From: Peromyscus leucopus
Lineage: Eukaryota > Chordata > Mammalia > Rodentia > Cricetidae
Direction: 5' to 3'
DNA: 64,000 bases
NCBI RefSeq assembly: GCF_004664715.2
Contig: NC_051082.1
Coordinates: 7,347,072 to 7,411,071, forward strand
Shown: positions 10,361 to 20,925 of the stretch, in pieces
Layout of the letters: each line of letters opens with the position of its first letter
Numbering within the stretch: position 1 is the first letter of the stretch
Translations under genes and position numbers: made by a program
The notes under the pieces: model-generated
The model's database searches: none
What the model saw: only the letters and a program-made list of their open reading frames with translations
Told to the model about the DNA's origin: nothing

Positions 10361-11164
10361 TGCCCACCTCCCTGTGCGGACACTCAGTGAAATGTCAGTT
10401 TCCATCTGTTTCCCACGGTGGCAGAGCTTTCCGTGGACCCCGGGGCCTGCCTTAATCTTCACCTCATTCTCCCCAAGTCAGCCTTGATTCTCATCTCCAG
10501 GCTTCTTCCAGAGCCCTTCCTGCGTCCCTGGCTGGAGTCACACTCTCCCAGCTGTTCGCTCCCCTGGCAGCCTACACCTGCTCTTTCTGCCATGTTCATC
10601 CCGTTTGAAACGGCTTATCCGACAGGAGTCTCCGCCTCCGGGCTTCTGGCTTACATCAGGGCTGAGACCATGCTCTGCTCACCAGCGTGAGTATCCTGTG
10701 TAAGACGTGCCAGCAAATGGCTCTGGGCATTTTTGGATTTTAAAAAGGAAGGGCACAGGAAGGGACTCAAACCCAACCAACAGGCAAATGGAGGAAGTCT
10801 GGTGCGTTCACGACACCGAGCACGATGCAGACAGAAGTGAGCACCTTCTGACACGCTTGGTCCTGTGGATAAGGTCCAGGCACTTGTGGGATGAGAGAGG
10901 CAGCCACAGAAATGCATGGACCATAACAATCTTGCCACTGGAAGTAACTGGCCTGCAACCACACAGGGTGGGTGGTGTCTGGCTGGGGGTTATGGGGAGG
11001 GAACCTGGAGGTCTACAGGTGCTCTGTGTTGAGTTCTCTGGCAGTTACATGGCACAGTATGACACATGTGTTTGCCATAGCATATTAAGCTGCAGAACCC
11101 AGGTATATGTATTACATTGTGTATGTATGCATTGAATGGAAGTTAAGAGTTCAAAAAGAAGGTT
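10361..11164. other. mostly unique sequence, possible old L2/MIR remnants
   Basis: Segment 10418-10640 is C/T-rich and resembles old L2 tails. 10865-10980 ('gccactggaagtaactggcc', 'caaccacacaggg') may be a MIR remnant. Neither is secure, and I see no exon. Confidence 0.25.
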
Positions 11165-11572
11165 AAAAATGAATGGATCAGGTCTGGGGAGATGGCCCAG
11201 TGGTTAAAGCGCCTGCTGCAAAGGTATGAGACCTGGGTTCAGATCCCCAGCACCCACGTAAGAGCTGGGCATGGCAGCACACGCCTGTAACCTCACAGTG
11301 ATGGGGTGGAGATGTGACGACCCCTGGGATCTGCTGGTCAGTCTTTATCTTGCCAAACTGGGGAGTCTAGTCAAGTGAGAGACCCCTGTCTTCCCGCCCC
11401 CAAATTTAAAAAGGAAAGAGATAGAGAAGGACATGTGATGCTGACTTCTGGCCTTCGCACACACACGTGCACCTGTGTGCATACAATCATACACACATGA
11501 ACATATGCATACCATACGTGCATGTGCACCTGTGTGCATACAAGCATGCACACATGAACATGTAACCCCTCT
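11165..11572 (+). mobile_element. B4/RSINE1-type SINE
   Basis: A tRNA-like head ('ggggagatggcccagtggtt', 'gggttcagatccccagcacc', close to a pol III B box) is followed by a B1-like part ('gctgggcatggcagcacac'), then 'gtcaagtgagagacccctgt' and a CA-rich tail with 'cacctgtgtgcatacaa' occurring twice. Confidence 0.7.
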
Positions 11573-11976
11573 CCCACCCCGATAAAACAGATTAATAAAA
11601 CAACAGGTAAGGAATTATTGGAGAAGCAGGGCGAGAGGGGGCTGAACCCCTGTGAAATCCCTGGCAGTTAAGCACTGCCAGTTTCTAAACAACAGGGGCG
11701 TTTTGTGGGGAGGGGGAGCTTGTTTTCCTTGTACGACAGAGGGAAAAAAAGATTAGTAGCAAAGATTGTGATTTCAAAGTCGCTGGTGAGCCATGGAACC
11801 AAAAGACCAAAGGAGAGAAAATTCCAGAACGAAGAGTGGTTAGGAACTATAGAATGCGCAACACAACAGAATGACACCTTTAAAGAAACATCAGACAACA
11901 AAACTTGGCCACTGTCATCCCATGGCCAGCGAGAAGGCCCCTTACAGCTGTCAGCAAAAAGAAAAGCATTTTCAGG

Positions 11977-11980
<4 letters not shown>
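11573..11980. other. unique non-coding sequence
   Basis: No repeat is recognised. It ends at the A46 run. Confidence 0.35.
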
Positions 11981-12027
<47 letters not shown>

Positions 12028-12075
12028 AAAAACAAAAACAAAAAACCAAAAAAACAAAACAAAACAAAAAAACAA
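11981..12075. repeat. A46 homopolymer and A-rich simple repeat
   Basis: There are 46 consecutive A at 11981-12026, then A-rich 'aaaaac' units to about 12075. It may be the poly(A) tail of a retroposed sequence lying upstream, but no element is recognisable there. The Lys-rich and Phe-rich open frames across it are artefacts. Confidence 0.95.
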
Positions 12076-13600
12076 TGAGGGACTTTCTCCACAAGGTATG
12101 CGGGACCTGGTTGGCAGAGCGGGCCAGGGCTGGTGGGTTCCAGCCTGTCAGGGTTCTGACTGACCTCTCTGCTTCATGGTCTGAAGAAGCTCCTCCCACT
12201 CCTGCTTCTGTGGATGCTACAATCCCTTCCATGCTTTGAAGCTGTAAGCTAAGCCAGGCCCTTCCCCACCAAGCTGCTCTGTGGGTATTTTTGCCCCAGC
12301 CGCCCACACAGCTAGTGGTCAGTGTCCCTGATGCGGTCCCTGTGGATGACCGGAAGCACCTACCAGAGGGGAACGTGGGTCTGCCTTCTGCGAAACCAAA
12401 TTTAGCACCACCCTTAGCATTTTTTGTGATCCTTTTCCATGCACAAGCCCCAAGCCCCAAAGTTCTTTAAGAAGGAAATGAATGAATAGACAGTGTCCCG
12501 TTCTTGTAGTCCAAAACCGAAGAGCAACAACGTGGAGGAGGAATCACTACCCCCTCAACCCCGATTTCCCCAATGAGCCCCACAGACACAGTGTTACACA
12601 AACAAAATACACACAGCACGGCTCGGGTAGACCAAGGTCACAGTCAGGCAAACATATTAACAACAAGAGGGTTGGGGCAGTGACGGAGAAGAGGGTTCGG
12701 GTCTCGGGGAGTTTCAGAGAGTTCTGGGGGCTCAGGCGATGCTCTGAATCTTGGTTTTGTATGTTCACTGTAAACAATTCCTGAAAGTGTACATTGCTCT
12801 GTGTCCATTTTTCTACCCACATGATATTTACTTCCACAAAATTGTTGTGATTTAAGAAAGTGTCTGGAGGAGAGTAAGGTAATTTGGGGAAAATCTACAA
12901 GGGAGAAGAGATTAGAACACACAGGCAAGTGCAAGAAATTGCACAGTTGTTCTTAATGTAAGAGATGGCCGCGAATAAGGGCTGGCTCTTTGGGCTTTGC
13001 TGTGAACCTGACAAAGAGCATAGGAGATCTCCTTTGTTTGCGTTACTGGAGAAATGTGGTCTCTGGATAGATACAGGAATAAAGCAAAATGGATGATGGA
13101 TGGACCAGGGATGAGTCTGGAGGACCTCCAGCTTGCTGGAAAGGGATCACAGTGCTGACATTGGAATCTGCACCTGGCATTCTGGGAAGATCCTGTCCTG
13201 GACCTGTGAGGGAAATGGTCTAAAAATCGGTGAGCATGTGACAGGAGTTCACAGCCAGAAGTCTCAAAGATGAAATCTAGCATTAGAAAGACTCTAGATG
13301 CGAGCTTCTAAGTGAACGAGTCTGCGTACAGATGCAAAATTGAGAGAAGACAGAGCCAAAGAAGCCCATGTCCGCGCAGGGCTTCACAAAGCAAAGTAAA
13401 GGAGAGGCCACAAAGCAAAGGAGAGACGTCCAAGGAAACCTCGACTCTTTCAGAGGTCTGTTGAGCTCACGTGTTCAAAGTGGTTTCATCGCCTGTGGCT
13501 GGGAGGGCATGGCCAAAGGGGATGGATCTCTAGAATAGTCTAGAACAATCCAGGTTGCCTAGAAGGTAAGAATAAATGGAAACATTACAAAATCCATCCC
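12076..13600. other. mostly unique non-coding sequence
   Basis: 12080-12280 ('gaagaagctcctcccactcc', 'gctgtaagctaagccaggcc') resembles the 3' part of a rodent interspersed repeat such as family C. The remaining 1.3 kb shows no family I recognise and no exon. Confidence 0.3.
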
Positions 13601-13744
13601 TAAAAGGATTTGCACAACTTGACAGATGGGGAGGGGGGTGTGTGTGTCACAGGCCTGCTAGTTGAGGAAGATGAAGGGTTCATTGATCCAGCAGTCACTG
13701 TGCCTCTTGCATAAAGCTTTCCCAACACAGCAACAGGCGTCCAG

Positions 13745-14046
13745 GTTATGGTCTGAATCTCAGGTGTCCTCCACAGGCTCATGCTTTGCACGCTAGTTCC
13801 CTGACTGTTGCTCCTGTCTGGGGAGGCTTTGGCAAGTACCAAGGTCCTCTTGCTCTTTCTGGTCCAGCACGATGTGAAGCTTCTCCCCTTCGTGTTCCCA
13901 CTGCCTCAGGCAGGGCTGCTCCATCCCGCCCTCTGCCTTGATTAGAAAACCCCCCCAAAGCCACCGAACCAAACAAACACCTCCTCTCCCAAGCCGTTTC
14001 TGTCAGGTGTTCAGTTACATCAACATAAAGGCAGCTAACTAATGCA
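13745..14046 (+). mobile_element. rodent interspersed repeat, family C
   Basis: It starts 'tatggtctgaatctcaggtg' and continues 'ctccacaggctcatgctttg'. It ends 'tctgtcaggtgttcagttac' and 'gctaactaatgcag', the family end. The middle is C/T-rich and diverged. A 188-residue reverse-strand open frame runs through it and beyond and is non-coding by inspection. Confidence 0.6.
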
Positions 14047-14221
14047 GCGAGTATCCAAGAGACGGCTGCAGAAAGATGGTCCCTAACAGCAGTGTCTACT
14101 CCAGGGCATCTGCTGGTGGTTACGACAGACAGAAGGCAGTGTGTGGCGAGGGCCAGCACTGTAGAGCCCCAAGAGTTGGAGAGAGAGGAGACAGTGAGAG
14201 AGTCGGAGAGCCTCTTCAAGA
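14047..14221. other. unique non-coding sequence
   Basis: Nothing is recognised between the family C repeat and the B1. Confidence 0.4.
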
Positions 14222-14372
14222 GAACTCGCACTGGGTGTGGCGGCGTACTCCTTAGACTCTGGAGGCAGAGGCAGGCGGATTTACATGAATTCAAGGTCTG
14301 GTCTATATAGTGAGCTCCAGGACAGCCAGGGCTACATAGTGACACCCTGTCTTGAAAAAGAAAATGAAAGAA
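14222..14372 (+). mobile_element. B1 SINE, older pan-muroid type
   Basis: 'ctgggtgtggcggcgtactc', 'ctggaggcagaggcaggcgg', 'tccaggacagccagggctac' and 'accctgtcttgaaaaag' give a full-length B1. The 'ccaggacagccagggctac' version is the older type shared with mouse, unlike the cricetid version at 28480. Confidence 0.85.
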
Positions 14373-14529
14373 AAGAACTTGCTGATCTATCTTGTGTCTG
14401 GACCCAACAAAAGAATCAGAAGCTCAGAGCACACATACCAACACTTAGTCTGGGCACCCACCCTGGATCCTCAGAGGGACCAGGGAATCCTGGCTACCCT
14501 AGTAACAAGGCTACTCCAGTAACAAGGCT

Positions 14530-14645
14530 ACCCCAAGTAGGGACCAATTTTAGCCCCATTTTGCAGATAAGAAGACTGAGATGCTGAGAGGTGATTTATT
14601 CATTTGGGAGATGGCATAGGCAGGACTCCCGGTTGATCTATGGCT
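14530..14645 (+). mobile_element. MIR SINE fragment
   Basis: 'agccccattttgcagataag' followed by 'aagactgagatgctgagagg' is the MIR core. Just before it, 'aacaaggctac' occurs twice within 21 bp (a short local duplication). Confidence 0.65.
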
Positions 14646-14839
14646 CTCTGTTAGGGTTGGAATCAAACTGTCCCCACCCCCACCCCCGGCCCCATCTCAA
14701 CTCCTGTTCTGAGTGCTGGTAGATCTGCTTTAAGGACTGTGGAGCCTTCAGAATTGGGGCCTGGCTGGTGGAAGTGTTTCATGGGGGGTGGGCAGAGATG
14801 GCTACGCAGACCCGGTCGGAGGGCACCCTCTGCTGTTTT

Positions 14840-14962
14840 CCCACCATGCCTTCCCCACTGTGGTGGGTGAAATCTCTCTGAAATGGTGAGCCAAAATCTT
14901 TCCACCCCCTTAAATTGATTCTGTCAGGAATTAGGCCACAGCAAAATACAGAAGTAACTCAC
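14840..14962 (+). mobile_element. family C repeat, 3' end fragment
   Basis: 'ccaccatgccttccccactg', 'gtgagccaaaatctttccac' and 'acagaagtaactcac' match the family C 3' end. Confidence 0.5.
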
Positions 14963-15569
14963 TCCCCATTGTCAGCACTTGGCAGAACTGGGGGTACCCA
15001 TCAGTTTAGATTGCTGTCGTAACTCATTAACCCATGAAATAATTCTTTATCTTGGTTTCGATTCTGCCTCTACCTGAGCACAGAGCCAGTGCCTTCGAAC
15101 TTCCTGACCTTGAGGAGAAGCTCAGGGCCCCTGGGTGAGCTCCTACCCTATCCAAAGAGCATATATATATATATATATAGCCTTGAACCCACTGGGCCTG
15201 TAGCATCTAATCTCTCACCCCCAAAGTCAGTAATATGCTTTGCTGGGAACCGGGCTGTAGAGAATGAAATTATCTACAATAACATTGCCTGGGCTCCTTT
15301 AATGCCTTGGAACTTGATACCAAGTTCTTTATCAAAACAAAACCCCATCCATCCATCCATCCATCCGCAGGCAGGCACGCTGTGGGAAGTCCTGTGCTCT
15401 GTGTGGAGCTCAGAAGGAAGCCTTCCCTTTTGTCGTTTGTGAAAGCAGAAAGGCAAACCTTCAGCAAAGGGCCACTGATGCTGAGAAACCTGGCCAGGCT
15501 CTTCCCTGGGACCACAGGACTTGTGGGCCCGTCATTCACCACTGAGATGCCCTTGCGACCTTCTGCATT
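14963..15569. other. unique sequence with two short microsatellites
   Basis: (AT)n lies at 15160-15179 and (ATCC)n at about 15345-15367. Nothing else is recognised. Confidence 0.45.
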
Positions 15570-15835
15570 TGGATTAAAACATCATTTGGGATGCTGTTAT
15601 CAATCTTGCCTAAGGATCTATTTACCTGAGGTACGTGGTTACAGACAGATGCCCACCACAACTCTGGGGCAGACATTCATGTATTCGAGAGATGTCCAAG
15701 TGGCCAGCATGGCTTTTGTCTTTCCTCTTTTTAAGCATATAAAATTGTTGGAATAATTAATTGAGATAATTAAACTAAAAGAAGGAAAGGGATAATTAAT
15801 GCATTGTCCTTTACTGTTACAATGACCAAGGAGGA
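15570..15835. promoter_or_regulatory. candidate conserved element with clustered TAATTA motifs
   Basis: There is no repeat. Within about 60 bp lie 'aataattaattgagataatt' (from about 15752) and 'gataattaatgcattgtcc' (from 15791), giving at least four TAAT/ATTA cores plus an ATTG SOX-like word. 'catcatttgggatgctgtta' lies upstream. The texture is that of a homeodomain-responsive enhancer. This is inferred from motifs only. Confidence 0.4.
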
Positions 15836-15853
15836 GTGGGGGAGGGAGAAGGG

Positions 15854-15896
<43 letters not shown>

Positions 15897-15914
15897 AGAG
15901 AGAGAGAGAGAGAT
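15854..15914. repeat. (GA)n microsatellite with G-run interruption
   Basis: AG repeats are broken by a G9-10 run at about 15889-15897. Confidence 0.95.
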
Positions 15915-16443
15915 TGGTTTAAGATTGATGAAGGCACAGCTCTCATACTCTCGGGAAATAAACACTGCTTTTCGCTTTCTGAGAAGCAGCTTTTTCTTTT
16001 TCCTCTGACTCTGGGCTGGCTGCTTAGTTGGCACTTGACCTCAGCCCAGCATCCTCACTCTCCCACCCAGATTCCTGCTGTGGATTAAACTCAGGTCCTT
16101 TAAGCCCCAGAAGAGGCTGTTATCCTTCACCGGCACACAAAGGCCGGATGAAGATCCAGAAGAGAAGGAAGAGGTCAGCCTTGAGTGGCCACAGTCTGGC
16201 CACCTGTGGTGTGAGTTCTGTGGACAGGGTGGTTTCTCTCTACACATGCCTGTCACTTCTCAGGAGGATGACACAGGCTGCCTGAGCACAGTCGGAAACT
16301 GAATTTGGAGAAACTCGACAAAATGAAGCCAAGCCTCTGCTCCCAAAAGGACCAGCAGCCAGGAGCATCCACTGGGGGTGGATGTGGGCAGGTGGACCTT
16401 TGGGGGCAGACAGGCCGGGTTTTGAGGGTCGATTTCTTCCTCT
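15915..16443. other. unique non-coding sequence
   Basis: Nothing is recognised apart from a possible short SINE remnant near 16080-16130 ('aactcaggtcctttaagccc'). Confidence 0.35.
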
Positions 16444-16748
16444 GTCTTAGTCAGTGTTCTGTTGCTGTGAAGAGACACCACGGCCATGGCAACCCTTATA
16501 CAAGAAAGCATTTAACTGGGGCTGGCTTACAGTTTCAGAGATTTAGTCCACTGTCATCATGGTGGGGAGCGTGGGAACACACAGGCAGGCGTGGTGCTGG
16601 AGAAGGAGCTGAGAGTTATTCATTTGGATCATCAGGCAACAGGAAGAGAGAGACACTGGGCCTGGCTTGGGCTTTTGAAACCTCAAAGCCCACCCCCAGT
16701 GACATACTTCCTCTAACAAGGCCACACCTCTTAATCCTTCTCAAGTAG
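16444..16748 (-). mobile_element. rodent interspersed repeat, family A
   Basis: It starts 'tgtcttagtcagtgttctgt' and 'gtgaagagacaccacggcc'. It contains 'aaaagcatttaactgggg'-type and 'cagtgacatacttcctctaa' words, and ends 'aggccacacctcttaatcct'. This is the complement of the copy at 2243-2594. Confidence 0.7.

Positions 16749-16749
<1 letters not shown>

Positions 16750-16798
<49 letters not shown>
16750..16798. repeat. (CA)n microsatellite
   Basis: A perfect CA tract of 49 bases joins the family A repeat to an L1 tail. Confidence 0.97.
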
Positions 16799-16799
<1 letters not shown>

Positions 16800-16970
16800 A
16801 CTGTATGAAAGTAGAAGCAGGGGGAGGGGGCAGCTATTTGGGACGATGAAGGGAATTCCACAAGAGAGGGTAACATGGATGAACATGGATAAAATATTAT
16901 GCATATGTATGCATATGTCATAATGAAGCCCATTATCATGTATATTTAACACATGCTAATAAAACACTAA
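16800..16970 (+). mobile_element. L1 LINE 3' tail
   Basis: G/A-rich DNA, then 'atgaacatggataaaatatt', 'gaagcccattatcatgtata' and 'taataaaacactaaataa'. The layout is the same as the L1 tail at 863-1010. Confidence 0.5.
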
Positions 16971-17079
16971 ATAAGGAAGAGTCAAGGCTGCCCATTTCTG
17001 CTCCCACAAACCCTTCAGACTGTCCCCAACCCCCTCCATCCTTCCATCTCACCACGAGGAAACCAGGTTGCTGTTCCCT

Positions 17080-17395
17080 CAGATTCCCTGGCACCTCCCC
17101 TGAGCCTTGAGATGCCTCCTTTAAAAGGTCTAAAAATAGCGGAGAGCGGCTTGATTAGCAGACGACAGGACCCGCTAATAAGCCAGGGAACATGGGTGCG
17201 CTAATTGCCTTTTGGGCATTTGCTTCAAGGGCTCTCGGGAAGGAAGCGTTGCGGCTGTATTACCCTTCGGGTCCCTTCCCCTGAATACATATCATCAGCT
17301 GGAGAGCCGTCATTTCTGGAAATGTCAGCATTTAAACGTTTTAATTGCTGATAGTTGAGGCCACTGGCTTTGATTCCTGCATGGCAGTGGAGAGA
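17080..17395. promoter_or_regulatory. candidate conserved non-coding element with MEF2-like and TAATTG motifs
   Basis: This is a repeat-free stretch with a perfect MEF2-type site 'ctaaaaatag' at 17130-17139. It also has homeodomain cores 'cgctaata' (about 17174), 'gctaattgc' (17200-17208) and 'ttaattgc' (17341-17348), and CpGs retained next to them. It ends where a MIR starts. Of all stretches here this looks most like a developmental enhancer. Conservation must be tested by alignment. Confidence 0.45.
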
Positions 17396-17399
17396 TGAT

Positions 17400-17565
17400 T
17401 GTCCTCAACGAGCACTTCCTGTACATCAGGGACACTGCTGGGTGTTATGTCACCAGCCCTTCCATCGACCCAGTCAAGCAGGAGCTGTTATTGGTTGCAT
17501 GGGACAGAGAAGGAAACCAAGGCACTGGGGGTAACTTGCCCATGGTTACTGGTCCAGTAAGCTTA
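17400..17565 (+). mobile_element. MIR SINE
   Basis: 'gagcacttcctgtacatcag', 'gacagagaaggaaaccaagg' and 'ggtaacttgcccatggttac' are in MIR order. It is well preserved for its age. Confidence 0.7.
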
Positions 17566-18150
17566 GGCTGGTGATGGTTAACCTTGACTGGAGTCACCTG
17601 GGAGACACACCTCTGGGTGTTCTGTGAGAGTGTTTCCAGAAAGGAACAACAGAGGAGGAGGAGGGAGAGGAGGAGGAGGGGGGGGAGGAAGGAATGCCTC
17701 TCTTCACGGTGTGTGGTACTTTGAGTGGTCTGGGCTACAGTAAAGGCCTGGGCAGGGTTACAGAGAGGGTAGTGTTTACCTCACATGAATGAGGCCCTGG
17801 GTTTCATCTCCAGTACCAGCCACCCCACCCCCCAAAAGGAGGTCCAAGGAAAAAGCAGTGTTCCTTGCCTGTTTTTGCTTCTTCCTGAGTAAGGATCTGT
17901 ATTTCCTTGGCTACCATCACACCTCAGTGTCTTTGGCCTTTTAACATGGAAAGAATATCAGCAGCACCCCCCACCCCACCCGCAGGGAGCGTCTGGACCT
18001 TCACAGATGGATTGGGACTGTTAAGGCATCCAGCTGTGTAGACAGAACTGAACTGGGTGTTTGCTTCTCCAGCGAGCAGATAGCTATTCTGGGCTCACCA
18101 GACCCTGTTCGGTACAAGCTGCTTGAAATAAATCCCTTTTTATGGTGGTT
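17566..18150 (+). mobile_element. rodent interspersed repeat, family D, broken up
   Basis: 17566-17640 has 'ggttaaccttgactggagtc' and 'acctgggagacacacc'. 18095-18140 ('caagctgcttgaaataaatc') looks like the same family's 3' end. Between them lie a GGA-rich patch (17650-17692) and an ID-like SINE fragment at about 17735-17845 ('gaatgaggccctgggtttca'). Confidence 0.4.
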
Positions 18151-18151
18151 A

Positions 18152-18352
18152 TCCTGGGCCCCGAGAGATGGCTCAGCTGCTAAGAGCGCTTACTGCGCTT
18201 GTAGAGGACCTGGGTTCAGTTCCCGGTACCCACAGCTGCCTGTAACGCCAGTGTCCAGGGAACTTAGCGCCCTCTTCTGGTCTCTAAGGGCTACTGCATA
18301 TACATGGTGCACATACATATAAGCAGGCACACATACACATAAATAAAACAAT
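18152..18352 (+). mobile_element. B3-type SINE
   Basis: The tRNA-like head 'cgagagatggctcagctgct', the B-box region 'gggttcagttcccggtaccc', the body 'cagctgcctgtaacgccagt', 'gcgccctcttctggtctc', a CA-rich tail and 'aaataaaac' make this a near full-length element. Confidence 0.8.
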
Positions 18353-18689
18353 CAATCAGTCACCCACGCTATTGGTTCTTTTTCTGTAGAGAATCCTGCC
18401 AGTACACTGGGTACTCATCTCTGTGGAGCACTCAGCGCAGGTTGGGGTACAGGTGGATGAAACACTGTGGGTCCCTGATCAAGTGGAGCAGACAACTGCC
18501 CGAGGATGAGTGTGCACATGTGGAGCTATCCTTGGTTTCCCCCAAATAGATTCTCAGGGGGGTCTGCTCCCCGCGCACAGGCGTTTTCTGAACGTTCTCT
18601 TCTCTAAGCCAAGTGCTCAGATAGCAGAAAAACGAGCAAATTTACAATGCAGAGTGGATTTTCATTTTTTAAGGAAAAAAAAGCCCAAA
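18353..18689. other. unique non-coding sequence
   Basis: Nothing is recognised. Confidence 0.4.
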
Positions 18690-19200
18690 ATCCTATAGGT
18701 CAGAGCTTAGATTCAGAGGGAATTCATTTAACTGGATATACCTAAATTATTCAACCCAATTAAGCTGTTTAAATGATCAGTATATCTGCTTCCCCCTCTC
18801 CCCCAACCCTAGTCCTCATTATGTGGGCTTATTGTCCCCTCTCCTTTAGCCAGCAGGCCTTGGCAGTGAACTGACCTGGAATCAAAACACGCCTTTCTTA
18901 GAAACGCGGCTCTAATTAGAAAGGGCGCCTGTGCCTTCCATGGAAAGGGCTCTGCCTGGGAAGCTGCGTTGAAGCCATGCTTACCGCTTCTTTCCTTGCT
19001 TCCTCCCCCATCTTTAAAAGCTCTGCTCAGTGCCAGGAGCCCGGCAGCATATTTTAGCAAGATCTCAGGAAAATGCAAATGCCCTTGCCCGTGGTCACGG
19101 GCACAGTCAGATTGTCATGCCTGTTGCCTGAAGCTAAAGTTGGCATTCTCCTTTTTCTGTCGCAGACTTTGTGAATATACATACTCCTTACAAACTTGCT
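18690..19200. promoter_or_regulatory. candidate conserved element with octamer motif
   Basis: These 500 bp are repeat-free, with 'attcaacccaattaagctgt' near 18750, 'gctctaattagaaa' near 18909 and a perfect POU octamer 'atgcaaat' at 19073-19080. A/T-rich and GC-rich blocks alternate. The stretch is flanked by repeats on both sides. Enhancer function is inferred from motif content and absence of repeats. Confidence 0.4.
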
Positions 19201-19319
19201 CCAAACAGATGCCTCTCCGAGAGAGGGGCCCGCCTCCTGCTTGGCGGTATCACCACAGCCCCTAGGCTCCTCTTAGCAACACAGGCTCTCTGAAGTGATT
19301 TGGTTTGGGATTAAAACCT

Positions 19320-19690
19320 CAACTCCATCAGCCACTTATCCGTGTGATGCGGAATGTTGCCAATGTGATAGGACGGAGATCACCTAGGGGGCAAACCTCT
19401 GGGCACATCTGTGAGGGAGTATCTAGAGTGGGTTGACGGAGGTGGGAAGACACACTATGGATGTGAGCCGCAACGGGTCCCCGGGCTGGGGGCCTGGGCT
19501 GGGAAAGTGAAGTGAGCCCCGGAATGTATCGCTCTCTCTGCTTCCTGGGGATCCAGTGAGACCAGCGGGCCCCGGAGCTCTGTCACTTCAACTTCTCCAC
19601 ATCCTGTAACTGTGAGATAGAATAAATCCGTCCTTTCTTGAGTTGCTCTGGATAGTTATAACTGGGGCAAAAGGAAAGGTAACTAATGCA
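19320..19690 (+). mobile_element. rodent interspersed repeat, family D
   Basis: 'gggcaaacctctgggcacat', 'ctgtgagggagtatctagag', 'gaggtgggaagacacacta', 'actgtgagatagaataaatc' and 'ggtaactaatgcat' form a more complete copy than 17566-18150. Confidence 0.55.
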
Positions 19691-19849
19691 TCTGGTCTAC
19701 CTGAGGGTTCAGATTCCTGTCTCTGCACATAGAGGGTCAGGATCTCATCTGCTCCACAGGACTGAGCCATTGTGTCAAGCATACACGCAGATGGCCTGTT
19801 GTGTGACGGATACATAGAAGGTCGTTATTTTTCTCTCTCTAATCATGGT

Positions 19850-20030
19850 ACTACAACAGAGGCCAGAAAATTCCAGGTTAGAGTCTCTGCATAGGTGAAG
19901 ATGAAGGAACTGGGGAGGTCACGTGGTTCCTCCAGAGTCATCCAGATGGGCAGCAAGAGAGCCGGGAGCCAGGACTCCCGATTCCAGGCAAAGGCCTGTG
20001 GATACTGTACCACAATTGGATCCCTGGGAA
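19850..20030 (+). mobile_element. MIR SINE
   Basis: 'gatgaaggaactggggaggt', 'cacgtggttcctccagagtc' and 'gagccaggactcccgattcc' are in MIR order. Confidence 0.6.
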
Positions 20031-20159
20031 CATCCTGACATGGGGAACCATGGTGGGACTGGCTGTTTCTGGGGACAGTGTTGAGAGGTAGCTCTGAGCT
20101 GTGCTCCCTTCCTGGCCTCCACCTAGACCTCTGGCTCCTCTTTCTGTCCCAAGTGGAGT

Positions 20160-20500
20160 TGACTTGGCTTTAATACTGATGAGTGGCTGACTTTAACCAA
20201 GCAGGTCCTGGGCAGGTGGATCTGCTTCGACCAAAGCTCGACTGTGTGTCTACCTGACTGTGTGTCAGGTCCTGCTGGGTGCTGGAGTTCCAGTGACAGA
20301 CACGGATAACCTGCCCTCTTACCTTTGAGAAGCTATGAGTTTGCCAAGGGAGAGGGTTACGTCAGGAAAACTCCTGGTAAACAGGAGCCTGAGACCTGGT
20401 TTGGGAAGGGATGCTCAGGGAAGGCTTGTCGAAAAGGTGGCCATCGAGCTGATACTGAACCATGTTCTGGGAGGAGGAAGAGGATGGAGGGCATGGCATA
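20160..20500. mobile_element. ancient L2-like remnant
   Basis: 'caggtcctgctgggtgctgg' and 'agttccagtgacagacacgg' resemble the 3' end of L2. 'gaaaaggtggccatcgagct' matches a common ancient-repeat motif. The class is uncertain. Confidence 0.35.
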
Positions 20501-20579
20501 TTGCAAAATCACAGATGAGGTAAAATTGGTGGGCTTGCGTAGCACCTTCTAAACCCCATTCAAGATATAAGCCCTCATC

Positions 20580-20925
20580 CTGGATTGTGTGTGTGAGAGA
20601 GATGAGTGTCTTTCTGTATGTATGTACATTCGTATTTGTGTATGTGAGTGTGGGTGTGCACATGTGTGGAAGTCAGGGGACAACTGGTCCTTGCCTTTCA
20701 ATTTTGTGTGTTCAAGGGTCTCTTTGTTGCTCATCCCTGTGTTTTCCAGGCCAGCTGGCCCATGAGCTTCCAGGGATTTTTCCCACCTCTGCCTCCCATC
20801 TTGCTGCAGATGTTACAGATGTTCTCCACAGTCCCAGCTTCATGTGCATCCTGGGGATTAGAACTCTGATCTTTATGCTTGTACGGCAAATGCTTTCCCC
20901 ACTGTGCCCTCTCCCCAGCCCACTC
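20580..20925 (-). mobile_element. B4-type SINE
   Basis: A GT-rich tail, 'cacatgtgtggaagtcaggg', 'gccagctggcccatgagctt', 'gcatcctggggattagaact' and the head complement 'cactgtgccctctccccagc'. A 177-residue open frame covers it and is non-coding. Confidence 0.7.

Noticed and set aside
11668..12460. Poly-Phe and poly-Lys open frames of 122-162 codons
   Set aside because: They are products of the A46 run read in several frames.
13779..14345. 188-codon reverse-strand open frame
   Set aside because: It runs through a family C repeat and a B1 SINE, so it is a chance frame.
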